Both the position numbers and the translations under genes were made by a program. DNA of 64,000 nucleotides from Plantibacter auratus (lineage in GTDB: Bacteria; Actinomycetota; Actinomycetes; Actinomycetales; Microbacteriaceae). The notes below the pieces were generated by a model that worked only from the letters and a program-made list of their open reading frames with translations, searched no databases and had not been told where the DNA came from. This document shows positions 36,339 through 45,821 of the stretch, piece after piece (position 1 is the first letter of the stretch; every line of letters starts with the position of its first letter). The DNA lies in NCBI RefSeq assembly GCF_050587365.1, contig NZ_JBOBFV010000001.1:1302001-1366000 (forward strand), given 5' to 3'.

Positions 36339-39300
36339 ATGACCGAGGTGCTCGAGCGCTTCTCCCCCGCGACGCGCGACTGGTTCGAGGGGGCCTTCGT
36401 CGCGCCCACGCCGGCGCAGGCGGGTGCCTGGGACGCGATCTCCCGCGGCGCCAACGCACTCGTCGTCGCGCCGACCGGTTCGGGCAAGACCCTGTCCGCG
36501 TTCCTCTGGTCGATCGACCGCCTGCTCTCCGAGGCCATCGCCGAGCACGCCGTGCGGCCACGCACCGGCGTCCCGCTCACCGGGCTCGAGGCCGACGAGG
36601 CGGAGGCCGCCGCCGCCCAGCGCGAGCGCTCCCGCGGCACCCGCGTCCTCTACATCTCACCGCTGAAGGCCCTCGGCGTCGACGTCGAGCGCAACCTCCG
36701 CACGCCGCTCGTCGGCATCGCCCAGGCGGCGCGCCGCCTCGGCACCGAGCCGCCCACCATCAGCGTCGGCGTCCGCTCGGGCGACACCCCGTCCGCCGAC
36801 CGCCGGGCGATGGCCAAAGAGCCACCGGACATCCTCATCACCACCCCCGAGTCGCTCTTCCTCATGCTCACGAGCGCGGCGCGGGAGACCCTCCGCACGG
36901 TCGACACCGTCATCATCGACGAGATCCACGCCGTCGCCTCGACGAAGCGCGGCGCGCACCTCGCGGTGTCGCTCGAGCGGCTCGACGCCATGCTCGAGAA
37001 GCCGGTGCAGCGCATCGGGCTCTCCGCCACGGTGCGCCCTGCCGAGGAGGTCGCGCGGTTCCTCGGAGGCCGCGCACCGGTCGAGATCGTGGCCCCGCCG
37101 GCCGCGAAGACCTTCGACCTGCACGTGGTCGTCCCGGTCGACGACATGACCGACCCCGACGCCGGCATGCGGACACCCGGCGAGGCCGACGACGACGGCA
37201 GTGGCGGCGGGTTCACCGGGTACACCCCGAACAGCGACGGCGGCGGCGAAGACCGCGTCGGCAGCATCTGGCCGCACGTCGAGGAGGCGATCGTCGACCG
37301 CGTGCTCGCGCACCGCTCCACCATCGTGTTCGCCAACTCCCGTCGGCTGGCGGAGCGGCTCACGGCCCGGCTCAACGAGATCAACGAGGCCCGACTCAGC
37401 GAAACCACCCTCACGACCCCCGGTGCCGGGCGTCCACCGGCGCAGCTCATGGCCCAGAGCGGCCAGACCCGCGGATCGACGAGCGTCGCGGCCGCAGCCG
37501 CCCGGCCGGCCACCGAGGAGAGCGACGACGACATCCCCCTCCTCGCGCGCGCCCACCACGGATCCGTCTCCAAGGAGCAGCGTGCGGGCATCGAGGAGGA
37601 CCTCAAGTCCGGACGTCTGCGCTGCGTGGTCGCGACCTCGAGCCTCGAGCTCGGCATCGACATGGGCGAGGTCGACCTCGTCATCCAGGTGGAGTCCCCG
37701 CCGAGCGTCGCGAGCGGACTGCAGCGGGTCGGCCGCGCCGGCCACCAGGTGGGCGAGGTCTCCCGAGGCGTCCTGTTCCCGAAGCACCGCGCCGACCTCA
37801 TCAGCACCACGGTCGCGACCGAGCGGATGGAGGCCGGGCTCATCGAGGCGATCGAGGTCCCCTCGAACCCGCTCGACATCCTCGCGCAGCAGACGGTCGC
37901 GGCGGTCGCGCTCGACGAACTCGGCGTGGAGGACTGGTTCGAGACGGTCAAGCGCAGTGCCCCGTTCGCCTCCCTGCCCCGCTCGGCCTTCGAGGCGACG
38001 CTCGACCTCCTGGCCGGACGCTACCCCTCCGACGCCTTCGCCGAGCTGCGTCCGCGCATCGTCTGGGATCGCGACGCGGGGGTCCTGACCGGTCGGCCGG
38101 GAGCGCAGCGCCTCGCCGTCACGAGCGGCGGCACCATCCCCGACCGCGGGCTCTTCGGCGTGTTCATGGTCGGCGAGTCGGGCGCCGGCGCGCGCGTCGG
38201 TGAGCTCGACGAGGAGATGGTCTACGAGTCCCGCGTCGGCGACGTCTTCGCCCTCGGCGCCACGAGCTGGCGCATCCAGGAGATCACCCACGACCGCGTG
38301 CTCGTGACCCCGGCGTTCGGCCAGCCGGGGCGACTGCCGTTCTGGAAGGGCGACGGCATCGGTCGCCCGGCCGAGCTCGGTCGCGCCATCGGCGCCTTCG
38401 TGCGCGAGCTCGACACCACCGGCACGGGCTCCACCCCACGTCTCGAAGCAGCCGGCCTCGACGAGCGGGCCATCAGCAACCTCGTCGCCTACGTCCGCGA
38501 GCAGCGCGAGGCGACGGGTGTCGTCCCCAACGACACGACCCTCGTCGTCGAACGTTCACGCGACGAACTCGGCGACTGGCGGGTCATCCTCCACTCCCCC
38601 TACGGACTCCGTGTGCACGCCCCCTGGGCGCTCGCGGTCGGCGCCCGGGTGCAGGAGCGCCTCGGGGTCGACGGCTCGGCGGTGGCGAGCGACGACGGCA
38701 TCATCGTCCGCCTGCCCGACACCGAGAGCGAGCCGCCGGGAGCCGAGCTCTTCGTCTTCGAACCGGAGGAGCTCGACGCCCTCGTCACGCAGGAGGTCGG
38801 CGGCTCGGCACTGTTCGCCTCACGGTTCCGCGAGTGCGCCGCCCGTGCCCTGCTGCTCCCGAACTACTCGCCGCAGAAACGCTCGCCGCTCTGGCAGCAG
38901 CGCCAGCGCTCGGCGCAGCTCCTCGAGGTCGCGAAGCAGTACCCGACGTTCCCGATCATCCTCGAGACGCTCCGCGAGTGTCTGCAGGACGTCTACGATC
39001 TCCCGGCCCTCGACCACCTCGCTCGAGAGCTGCAGTCGCGCGCGATCCGCATCGTCGAGACCACCACGGATCAGCCCTCGCCCTACGCCCGCTCGCTGCT
39101 GTTCGGCTACGTCGGCGCGTTCATGTACGAGGGCGACAGCCCCTTGGCCGAGCGTCGGGCCGCGGCGCTCGCGGTCGACAGCACCATGCTCGGCGAACTC
39201 CTCGGTCGGGTGGAACTCCGTGAACTCCTCGACCCCGGCGTCATCGAGCAGACCGCGCTCGAGCTGCAGCGTCTCGACCCCGAGCGTCGACTCAAGGGGG

Positions 39301-41183
39301 TCGAGGGCGTCGCCGACGCGCTGCGGATGCTCGGCCCGCTCACCATCGACGAGATCGCGGCCCGGACGACCTTCGACGGCGTCACCGTCTCCGCCGACGG
39401 CGAGGCGAGTCGTGGCGACGACCCGCAAGCCTGGGCCCCCGATCCGGCTCGCTCGGCGGCCGCCGTCGCCGAACTCGAACGCTCGAAGCGCGTCATCCGC
39501 GTCCCGATCGCCGGCGAGGAGCGCTTCGCCGCGATCGAGGATGCAGGCCGACTCCGCGACGCACTCGGCACCCCGCTGCCCATCGGCGTACCGGTCGCGT
39601 TCACCGAGCCGGTCGCCGATCCGTTGGGCGACCTCCTCGCCCGCCACGCGCGCACGCACGGGCCGTTCACGACCGGGCAGACGGCCAGGCGCTTCGGTCT
39701 CGGGACCGCGGTGGTCCAGCACACGCTCGCCCGGCTGGCCGACGCCGGCCGCGTGGTCAAGGGCGAGTTCCTCCCCGCCGGCCGGCAGCAGGTGGGCGAG
39801 GACGACGACGCCGACCGCAGCCCCACCGATGCGACGGAGTGGTGCGACGCCGGCGTGCTGCGCAAGCTCCGCATCCGTTCGCTCGCCGCGCTGCGGCACG
39901 AAGTCGAGCCGGTCGAGCAGCAGGCGTTCGCCCGGTTCCTGCCGGTGTGGCAGCACCTCGGCGGGACGCTCCGCGGCGTCGACGGCGTCGCGACGGTCAT
40001 CGACCAGCTCGCCGGCGCGCCCATCCCGGCGTCGGCCTGGGAGTCGCTCATCCTGCCCTCGCGCGTCGCCGACTACAGTCCCGCCATGCTCGACGAACTC
40101 ACCGCGACGGGCGAGGTCGTGTGGTCGGGTAGCGGTTCGATCCCCGGCAACGACGGCTGGGTCGCGCTCCACCTCGCCGACACGGCGCCCCTCACGTTGC
40201 CCCTCGCTCCGACGCCGCACACCCCGGACGCCCTGCAGACCGAACTGCTCGCGACGCTCGGCGGGGGCGGCGCGTACTTCTTCCGGCAGCTCGCGGAGTC
40301 GGTCGGCTCGACGGACGACAAGCTCCTCGTCGACGCCCTCTGGGAGCTCGTGTGGGCCGGGCTCGTCACCAACGACACCTTCTCGCCGCTCCGCACGCTC
40401 GTCGGTTCCGGCTCGGGGAACTCAGCGCACCGTGTGCAACGGCAGACCCCGCGCTCGAAGCTGTACCGCGGGCGCAACCTGCAGCGTCCCTCGATGTCGA
40501 CGCGCGCGAGCCAGACCCTCGGCGGCCGGTGGTCGATCCTGCCGCTGGCCGAGCAGGACGCCACCATCCGAGCCGTCGCCACGGGCGAGACCCTGCTCGA
40601 GCGGTACGGCGTCGTGACGCGCGGGTCCGTCGTCGCGGAGGGCGTGACTGGCGGCTTCGCCCTCGCCTACCGCGTGCTGAAGCAGTTCGAGGAGAACGGT
40701 CGCTGCCGTCGCGGATACTTCGTGGAACGCCTCGGCGGGGCGCAGTTCGCCTCCTCCGGCACCGTCGACCGCCTGCGCGGGTTCATCCGGACCGACGACG
40801 AGCCACCGCTCGACGCCGTCACCCTCGCCGCGACCGACCCTGCGAACCCCTACGGCGCCGCCCTCGGTTGGCCGGGCCAGGAGGTCACCGGGGTGAAGCA
40901 CCGGCCGGGGCGGAAGGCGGGTGCGCTCGTCGTCCTCGTCGACGGAGCGCCGGTCTACTACCTGGAACGCGGTGGCAAGACGGCCCTCGTCTTCTCGGAG
41001 GACGACGACCAGCTCCGCGCCGGGGCGCGTTCCCTGGCGTCCACGGTGCGCGCTGGTCGCATCGAGAAGCTCGGCATCGAGCAGGTCAACGGCGCCTTCG
41101 TGCTCGGCACCCCGACGGGCCACGCCCTCCGCGACGCCGGATTCGTCGAGACGCCGCGTGGATTGCGGCTCCGGCGTGGGTGA
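36339..41183 (+). CDS. lhr: Large ATP-dependent helicase Lhr
   Basis: 1614 residues, the full length of actinobacterial Lhr. Motif I is APTGSGKTLSAF (about residue 43), motif II VIIDEIHAVASTKRG, motif III GLSATVRPAEE, motif VI QRVGRAGHQVG. The Lhr core (winged helix and Lhr-specific domain) and the long C-terminal domain are both present. It is a 3'-5' DNA translocase and DNA-RNA helicase involved in DNA repair. Three ATGs (36327, 36330, 36339) could start it; I use the last since MTEVLERFSPATR matches the family N-terminus. The glycosylase gene nei2 follows, as in mycobacteria. Confidence 0.95.
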   Translation: MTEVLERFSPATRDWFEGAFVAPTPAQAGAWDAISRGANALVVAPTGSGKTLSAFLWSIDRLLSEAIAEHAVRPRTGVPLTGLEADEAEAAAAQRERSRGTRVLYISPLKALGVDVERNLRTPLVGIAQAARRLGTEPPTISVGVRSGDTPSADRRAMAKEPPDILITTPESLFLMLTSAARETLRTVDTVIIDEIHAVASTKRGAHLAVSLERLDAMLEKPVQRIGLSATVRPAEEVARFLGGRAPVEIVAPPAAKTFDLHVVVPVDDMTDPDAGMRTPGEADDDGSGGGFTGYTPNSDGGGEDRVGSIWPHVEEAIVDRVLAHRSTIVFANSRRLAERLTARLNEINEARLSETTLTTPGAGRPPAQLMAQSGQTRGSTSVAAAAARPATEESDDDIPLLARAHHGSVSKEQRAGIEEDLKSGRLRCVVATSSLELGIDMGEVDLVIQVESPPSVASGLQRVGRAGHQVGEVSRGVLFPKHRADLISTTVATERMEAGLIEAIEVPSNPLDILAQQTVAAVALDELGVEDWFETVKRSAPFASLPRSAFEATLDLLAGRYPSDAFAELRPRIVWDRDAGVLTGRPGAQRLAVTSGGTIPDRGLFGVFMVGESGAGARVGELDEEMVYESRVGDVFALGATSWRIQEITHDRVLVTPAFGQPGRLPFWKGDGIGRPAELGRAIGAFVRELDTTGTGSTPRLEAAGLDERAISNLVAYVREQREATGVVPNDTTLVVERSRDELGDWRVILHSPYGLRVHAPWALAVGARVQERLGVDGSAVASDDGIIVRLPDTESEPPGAELFVFEPEELDALVTQEVGGSALFASRFRECAARALLLPNYSPQKRSPLWQQRQRSAQLLEVAKQYPTFPIILETLRECLQDVYDLPALDHLARELQSRAIRIVETTTDQPSPYARSLLFGYVGAFMYEGDSPLAERRAAALAVDSTMLGELLGRVELRELLDPGVIEQTALELQRLDPERRLKGVEGVADALRMLGPLTIDEIAARTTFDGVTVSADGEASRGDDPQAWAPDPARSAAAVAELERSKRVIRVPIAGEERFAAIEDAGRLRDALGTPLPIGVPVAFTEPVADPLGDLLARHARTHGPFTTGQTARRFGLGTAVVQHTLARLADAGRVVKGEFLPAGRQQVGEDDDADRSPTDATEWCDAGVLRKLRIRSLAALRHEVEPVEQQAFARFLPVWQHLGGTLRGVDGVATVIDQLAGAPIPASAWESLILPSRVADYSPAMLDELTATGEVVWSGSGSIPGNDGWVALHLADTAPLTLPLAPTPHTPDALQTELLATLGGGGAYFFRQLAESVGSTDDKLLVDALWELVWAGLVTNDTFSPLRTLVGSGSGNSAHRVQRQTPRSKLYRGRNLQRPSMSTRASQTLGGRWSILPLAEQDATIRAVATGETLLERYGVVTRGSVVAEGVTGGFALAYRVLKQFEENGRCRRGYFVERLGGAQFASSGTVDRLRGFIRTDDEPPLDAVTLAATDPANPYGAALGWPGQEVTGVKHRPGRKAGALVVLVDGAPVYYLERGGKTALVFSEDDDQLRAGARSLASTVRAGRIEKLGIEQVNGAFVLGTPTGHALRDAGFVETPRGLRLRRG

Positions 41184-41263
41184 ACCGGCTCGCGGCCGTC
41201 CCGCCACGGGTTGCGCCGGACACCCTGCCGGTGGCACCGTAGCCGGAACGGACGGAGCGGTTC

Positions 41264-42037
41264 ATGCCAGAGGGTGACACGGTCTTCCAAGCCGCGCACC
41301 GGTTGCGGCAGGCGCTCGCCGGCGAGGTCGTCACCGGCTTCGACCTGCGGGTACCCGCCTTCGCGACCGTCGACCTGCGGGGCGACGTCGTCCACGACGT
41401 CATCCCGCGTGGCAAGCACCTCCTGCACCACATCGGCGACCACACGCTCCACACGCACCTCAAGATGGAGGGGTTGTGGCACGTCTACCAGCCGGGCGAG
41501 CACTGGCGGCGGCCGGCGTGGAAGGCCCGCGCGATCGTGTCGACGCAGCACTGGGTGACGGTCGGGTTCGAACTCGGCCTCGTCGAGGTCTTCCCCTCCC
41601 GCGAGGACGAGGAGCGCTTCGGCTGGCTCGGTCCCGACCTCCTCGGTCCGGACTGGGACGAGGAGCGTGCCATCCACAACCTCGAGGCCGACGGCCGAGA
41701 GATCCACGTCGCCCTGCTCGACCAGCGCAACCTCGCGGGGCTCGGCAACGAGTACGTCAACGAGCTGTGCTTCATCCGTGGCGTCCTCCCGACGAGGCCC
41801 ACCGCCGAGGTCGACCTGCCGGGCGCCGTACGCCTCGGCTACCGGCTCATCAACGCCAATCGCGACCGTCGCAACCGCGTCACGACGGGCGACACGAGGC
41901 CCGGCCGGAAGACGTGGGTGTACTCACGCGACGGTCAACGCTGCCTGCGCTGCGGCACCCGGATCCAGCGGGGCAAACTCGGTGCCGACCCCACCGCGCT
42001 CCGCGACACCTACTGGTGTCCCCACTGCCAAACCTGA
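41264..42037 (+). CDS. Endonuclease VIII-type DNA glycosylase (Nei/Fpg family)
   Basis: 257 residues. The N-terminal MPEGDTVF gives the catalytic Pro2 and Glu3, RGKHLLHH holds the conserved Lys, LAGLGNEYVNELCF is the helix-two-turn-helix, and a C-terminal zinc finger has CLRCGT and WCPHC. The MPEGDT start is typical of the Nei branch rather than Fpg/MutM. It removes oxidised pyrimidines and nicks DNA. It lies 80 nt after lhr, the same order as in Mycobacterium (lhr-nei), which supports a shared repair role. Confidence 0.92.
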   Translation: MPEGDTVFQAAHRLRQALAGEVVTGFDLRVPAFATVDLRGDVVHDVIPRGKHLLHHIGDHTLHTHLKMEGLWHVYQPGEHWRRPAWKARAIVSTQHWVTVGFELGLVEVFPSREDEERFGWLGPDLLGPDWDEERAIHNLEADGREIHVALLDQRNLAGLGNEYVNELCFIRGVLPTRPTAEVDLPGAVRLGYRLINANRDRRNRVTTGDTRPGRKTWVYSRDGQRCLRCGTRIQRGKLGADPTALRDTYWCPHCQT

Positions 42038-42132
42038 CCCGACCACCGGCGGCCACTGAGCCACCACCGGTCACTGAGCCACCACCACCGGTCACGTAGC
42101 TCACCACCACCGGCCACTGAGCCACCACCGGT

Positions 42133-42484
42133 CACTGAGCTTGTCGAAGTGCAGCCCCACCGGACTCACCCCACCCTTCGACAAGCTCAGGGACCGGAAT
42201 ATGTTCACGAACCAGAAGGTCACCGGTCCCCGAGAGCAACCACCACCGGTCACTGAGCCTGTCGAAGTGCAGCACCACCCGACTCACCCCACCCTTCGAC
42301 AAGCTCAGGGACCGAAACACGCTCACGGACCGAAGGGTCCCCGGTCTCCGAGCCAACACCACCGGTCTCCGAGAGCCACCTCCACCGGTCACTGAGCTTG
42401 TCGAAGTGCATCCCCACCCGACGCACCCCGCCCTTCGACAGGCTCAGGGACCGGAAGGTTCCTTGGTCCCTGAGCTTGTCGAAG
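42133..42484. repeat. REP-like array of inverted TGAGCYTGTCGAAG pairs
   Basis: Three inverted pairs of the 14-bp core can form hairpins: 42136-42149 with 42176-42189, 42254-42267 with 42294-42307, and 42393-42406 with 42433-42446. A further core is at 42471-42484. Between them run ACCACCGGTCACTGAGC-type units, which begin near 42050. The pairs are about 118-139 bp apart, so the array grew by tandem copying. It fills the gap between convergent nei2 and the TMEM175-like gene and overlaps the 3' end of the latter. Confidence 0.85.
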
Positions 42485-43136
42485 GGGCGACCCGGTGCCG
42501 CCGACCACCGATCCAGCCGATCGGGATCGACAGCAGCAGGAGGTAGAGCGCCTGGGCACCGAGCCCCGGCACCGTCGCGGCGAGGACGCCGGCGAGCAGC
42601 ATCAGGCCGGTCGGGAACCACACGAGCGGCCACGGTCGGCGCGCCGCGGCCGCCGCATCCTCGCTGAGCAGCCCGTCGCGCTCGACGACCACCTGCTGGA
42701 GCCGTACCGCGACCATCGACACGAGCATCGTCGCGATGTAGAGCGTGGGGGCGCCGCGGTCGTCGCCCGTCCCGTCGAAGAGGAGCACCGTCGGCAGCGG
42801 CAGGAACACGATCCCGGCGAGCCAGACGAAGTTCAGGGTCACGAGCCGCGTCGAGTATCCGACGGTGCGCTCGAACAGGCGGTGGTGGTCGCGCCAGAAG
42901 TTGGCGATGACGACGAAGCTCAGCGCGGCCGCGGCGAGGCCGGTCCAGTTGTGGCCGAAGAACGCGACCACGGAGCCGTCGTCGTGTTCCTGGGCGAGGT
43001 CGACGAGCGGCAGGATGATGAGGGTGATCGCGATGGCGACGACCGCGTCGCTGAAGTTGACGACGCGGTCCAGGCCGCGTTCCGTCGTGACGCCGCGTCC
43101 GCGGCCCGCCGTCCGACCCTCCCCGTCTCCCGCCAT
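42444..43136 (-). CDS. TMEM175-like potassium channel family protein (DUF1211)
   Basis: 230 residues with about six membrane helices. The first helix carries the family filter signature FSDAVVAIAITLIILP, preceded by the conserved Arg (LDRVVNFSDA). Bacterial members form potassium-selective channels without a classical P-loop. The C-terminal tail VAPSTSSGTKEPSGP is encoded by the REP-like repeat and the stop codon itself lies inside a repeat core, so the original stop was probably replaced. Two nt separate it from the HAD gene upstream. Confidence 0.82.
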   Translation of the reverse strand: MAGDGEGRTAGRGRGVTTERGLDRVVNFSDAVVAIAITLIILPLVDLAQEHDDGSVVAFFGHNWTGLAAAALSFVVIANFWRDHHRLFERTVGYSTRLVTLNFVWLAGIVFLPLPTVLLFDGTGDDRGAPTLYIATMLVSMVAVRLQQVVVERDGLLSEDAAAAARRPWPLVWFPTGLMLLAGVLAATVPGLGAQALYLLLLSIPIGWIGGRRHRVAPSTSSGTKEPSGP

Positions 43137-43138
43137 GG

Positions 43139-44041
43139 TCAGCTCACGTCGGCGTCGTCGGTCGCGGTCCCCTGCACCATGGCGACCCAGCGGGCCAGGA
43201 AGGCCGCGCCCGCCTCGTCGTGGATGAGCGTCGGGTGGGTCAGCACCGGGTAGGGCTTCTCGGGCACGCCGTCGGCGGGTCGGACGTCCACGTGCGCGAC
43301 CTCGAACCCGTGCTCGAACAACCAGTCGGCCATCGCGTAGTCGCTCCGGGAGTCGCCGACCGTGCGCCAGGCGACCGGGAGCGCACCGCCGTCGGCCTCG
43401 AGGAGTTCGAGCGCGCGCTCGGCGCCGAGGTCCTTGCCGAGCCGGACCGACTCGATGTCGGTGGAGATGATCGTGGGATCGATGCGGTACTGCACGAGGC
43501 CGGCGTCGTCCGGGTAGCGGCCGGGGGCGTGCTCGACCCCGAACCCGCGACGGGCGAGCTCGGCCCGGGCATCGTCGTCGAAGTACTTCCGCACGACCGC
43601 GTAGTCCGCTGCCGGCACCTCGACGTGCTGCTCGACCGAGACCATCGCGCGCTTGGTGTGGTCGAAGAAGACCGTCTCGGCGTACCGTTCGTCGACGAGG
43701 CGCTCGATGACGTCGCCGTAGCCCTCCGGCATCGCGACGTCCTGATCGAGGCTCAGCTCGTCGACCCCGGCCGCCGAGAACCCGAACCACACGGCGCCCT
43801 TCTCGCAGATGCCGTAGAGCCGGACGTCGTCCGCGAGCCCGGCGGCCAGGAGCGGTGGGACCACCACCTCGCGGAGGAACGCGTCGCTCCGCCCGGTGTT
43901 GAAGGCGATCGGGACCCCGGCGTTCGCGAGCGTCGCGAGGTCCTGCGCGATGCTCGGGAGGTTGATCGTCCGAGTGATCGGACTGGCGATGGGGCCGTCG
44001 ACGTCGAGCAGGAGACCGAGGATGGGGCGGGACGCGTTCAC
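43139..44041 (-). CDS. HAD-superfamily hydrolase
   Basis: 300 residues. HAD motif I is LLLDVDGPI with the nucleophile Asp, motif II NTGRSDAFL, motif IV VGDSRSDYAM. A cap region lies between motifs I and IV. Phosphatase activity on a small molecule is likely; the substrate is unknown. GTG at 44041 has a TAGGCT box 6 nt upstream, so the mRNA is predicted leaderless. Co-directional with the TMEM175-like gene 2 nt downstream. Confidence 0.78.
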   Translation of the reverse strand: MNASRPILGLLLDVDGPIASPITRTINLPSIAQDLATLANAGVPIAFNTGRSDAFLREVVVPPLLAAGLADDVRLYGICEKGAVWFGFSAAGVDELSLDQDVAMPEGYGDVIERLVDERYAETVFFDHTKRAMVSVEQHVEVPAADYAVVRKYFDDDARAELARRGFGVEHAPGRYPDDAGLVQYRIDPTIISTDIESVRLGKDLGAERALELLEADGGALPVAWRTVGDSRSDYAMADWLFEHGFEVAHVDVRPADGVPEKPYPVLTHPTLIHDEAGAAFLARWVAMVQGTATDDADVS

Positions 44042-44047
44042 GGGTTC

Positions 44048-44053
44048 AGCCTA
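44048..44053 (-). promoter_or_regulatory. -10 box of a predicted leaderless mRNA
   Basis: TAGGCT on the minus strand, 6 nt before the GTG start at 44041. Confidence 0.45.
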
Positions 44054-44113
44054 ACGAGCACCCGGCGTGGATAGACTCACTCCACCATCACCGGTGTTCG
44101 AAGGAGATCACTC

Positions 44114-45718
44114 GTGTTCACCAGCCCGCATCCCGACGTCGAGATCCCCGACCTGAGCGTCTACGACACCCTGTTCGGCGGCATCGCCCCGAGCGACCTC
44201 GACCGCATCGCCCTCCGCGACGGCACGACCGGCGCCGAGACGAGCTACCGACAGCTCATCGGCCAGATCAACGCCCTCGCCGGCGCCCTCGCGGCGGCCG
44301 GCATCGGGGTCGGCGACGTCGTCGCCCTCCACGCGCCGAACGTCCCCGCCTTCGCGACCGTGTTCCACGGCATCCTGCGCGCGGGCGCGACGGCGACGAC
44401 GGTGAACGGCCTCTACAACGCCGAGGAGATCGAGGCGCAGCTGCGCGACGCCGGCGCGACGATGCTGTTCACCGTCTCCCCACTGCTCCCCCAGGCCTGG
44501 GCTGCGGCGAGCGCCTGCGGCATCCCCTCCGACCGCGTCGTCGTCCTCGACGGTGCGGAGGGGCACGCGTCGCTGAGCGACCTCCTCCTGCGCCGCCTCC
44601 CCGCACCGGACGTCTCGTTCGACCCGGCCACACACGTGGCGGTGCTGCCCTACTCCTCCGGCACGACGGGTCGGCCGAAGGGCGTGATGCTCTCGCACCG
44701 GAACCTCGTCGCGAACGTGCAGCAGTCCATCCCGCAGCTCGGCATGGTCGCCGACGACCGGATCCTCGCGGTCCTGCCGTTCTTCCACATCTACGGCATG
44801 ACGGTGCTCCTCAACCTCGCGCTGTCGCGGCGCGCCTCGCTCGTGACCATGCCGCGGTTCGACCTGGCGGAGTTCCTCCGGATCATCCAGGACTTCCGCT
44901 GCAGCTACGTGTTCATCGCCCCGCCGATCGCGGTTGCGCTCGCGAAGCACCCGCTCGTCGGCGAGTTCGACCTCTCGAGCGTCCACACGATCTTCTCCGG
45001 TGCCGCGCCCCTGGACGCGACACTCGGGCGGGCGGTCGAGGAGCGTCTGGGCTGTCGGATGCGACAGGGCTACGGCATGACGGAACTCAGCCCGGTCAGC
45101 CACGCGATCGCGTTCCAGGCCGAGGGGGCGTCCCTCGACAGCGTCGGCACGACCCTCCCGAACATGCAGTGCCGGATCGTCGATCCGGAGACCGGCGCCG
45201 AGGTGGACTACCCGGCCGAGGGCTCGGACGAGGAGAGCGCGGCGGGCGAGCTGCTCTGCGCCGGCCCGAACGTCATGCTCGGGTACCTCGGCAACGAGGA
45301 GGCCACTCGCGAGACCCTCGAGGACGACGGCTTCCTCCACACCGGCGATATCGCGACCGTCCGCGGCGACGGCACCGTGCGCATCATCGAGCGGTTGAAG
45401 GAGCTCATCAAGTACCACGGCTATCAGGTGGCCCCGGCGGAGCTCGAGGCGCTGCTGCTCGGCCACCCGGCGGTCGCCGACGCGGCCGTCATCGGGGTGC
45501 TCGACGACGAGGGCCAAGAGGTGCCGAAGGCGTTCGTGGTCCTGCAACCGGGCCAGGACGTCACCGCCGAGGCGCTCATGGCGTGGGTCACGGAGCGCGT
45601 CGCCCCGCACAAGAAGATCCGGCGCGTGGCGTTCGTCGACGCCATCCCGAAATCCGCCTCGGGCAAGATCCTCCGGAAGGACCTCCGGGCCGCGGAGGCC
45701 GCCCCCGCCGGTTCCTGA
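44114..45718 (+). CDS. Acyl-CoA ligase of the 4-coumarate-CoA ligase type
   Basis: 534 residues of the AMP-forming ligase family. The P-loop motif YSSGTTGRPKGVMLSH, GYGMTELSPVSH, HTGDIATVRGDGTV, the hinge RLKELIKYHGYQVAPAELE and the C-terminal catalytic Lys (SASGKILRKDLR) are all intact. The arrangement is that of 4-coumarate-CoA ligases and medium-chain acyl-CoA ligases; the acid used is not evident. GTG at 44114 has AAGGAG 7 nt upstream. Confidence 0.88.
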   Translation: MFTSPHPDVEIPDLSVYDTLFGGIAPSDLDRIALRDGTTGAETSYRQLIGQINALAGALAAAGIGVGDVVALHAPNVPAFATVFHGILRAGATATTVNGLYNAEEIEAQLRDAGATMLFTVSPLLPQAWAAASACGIPSDRVVVLDGAEGHASLSDLLLRRLPAPDVSFDPATHVAVLPYSSGTTGRPKGVMLSHRNLVANVQQSIPQLGMVADDRILAVLPFFHIYGMTVLLNLALSRRASLVTMPRFDLAEFLRIIQDFRCSYVFIAPPIAVALAKHPLVGEFDLSSVHTIFSGAAPLDATLGRAVEERLGCRMRQGYGMTELSPVSHAIAFQAEGASLDSVGTTLPNMQCRIVDPETGAEVDYPAEGSDEESAAGELLCAGPNVMLGYLGNEEATRETLEDDGFLHTGDIATVRGDGTVRIIERLKELIKYHGYQVAPAELEALLLGHPAVADAAVIGVLDDEGQEVPKAFVVLQPGQDVTAEALMAWVTERVAPHKKIRRVAFVDAIPKSASGKILRKDLRAAEAAPAGS

Positions 45719-45730
45719 GCTGCGCCGCAC

Positions 45731-45772
45731 TGAGCCTGTCGAAGTGTCGAAGGGCGCCCTTCGACAAGCTCA
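45731..45772. terminator. REP-like hairpin between convergent genes, probable two-way terminator
   Basis: TGAGCCTGTCGAAG (45731-45744) and CTTCGACAAGCTCA (45759-45772) form a 14-bp stem with one G-T pair and a 14-nt loop, 13 nt after the ligase stop and 50 nt from the end of the convergent epimerase gene. It has the same core as the arrays at 35.5 and 42.2 kb. Confidence 0.65.
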
Positions 45773-45821
45773 GGGACCGAAGGCCGCTCGGGACCGAAGG
45801 CCGGTCAGAATCGAGGGCAGG

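Noticed and set aside
42050..42490. Regularly spaced repeats that could suggest a CRISPR array
   Set aside because: The units are palindromic and vary in spacing and orientation, the intervening sequence is itself repetitive, and no cas gene is near. They match a REP-like family.
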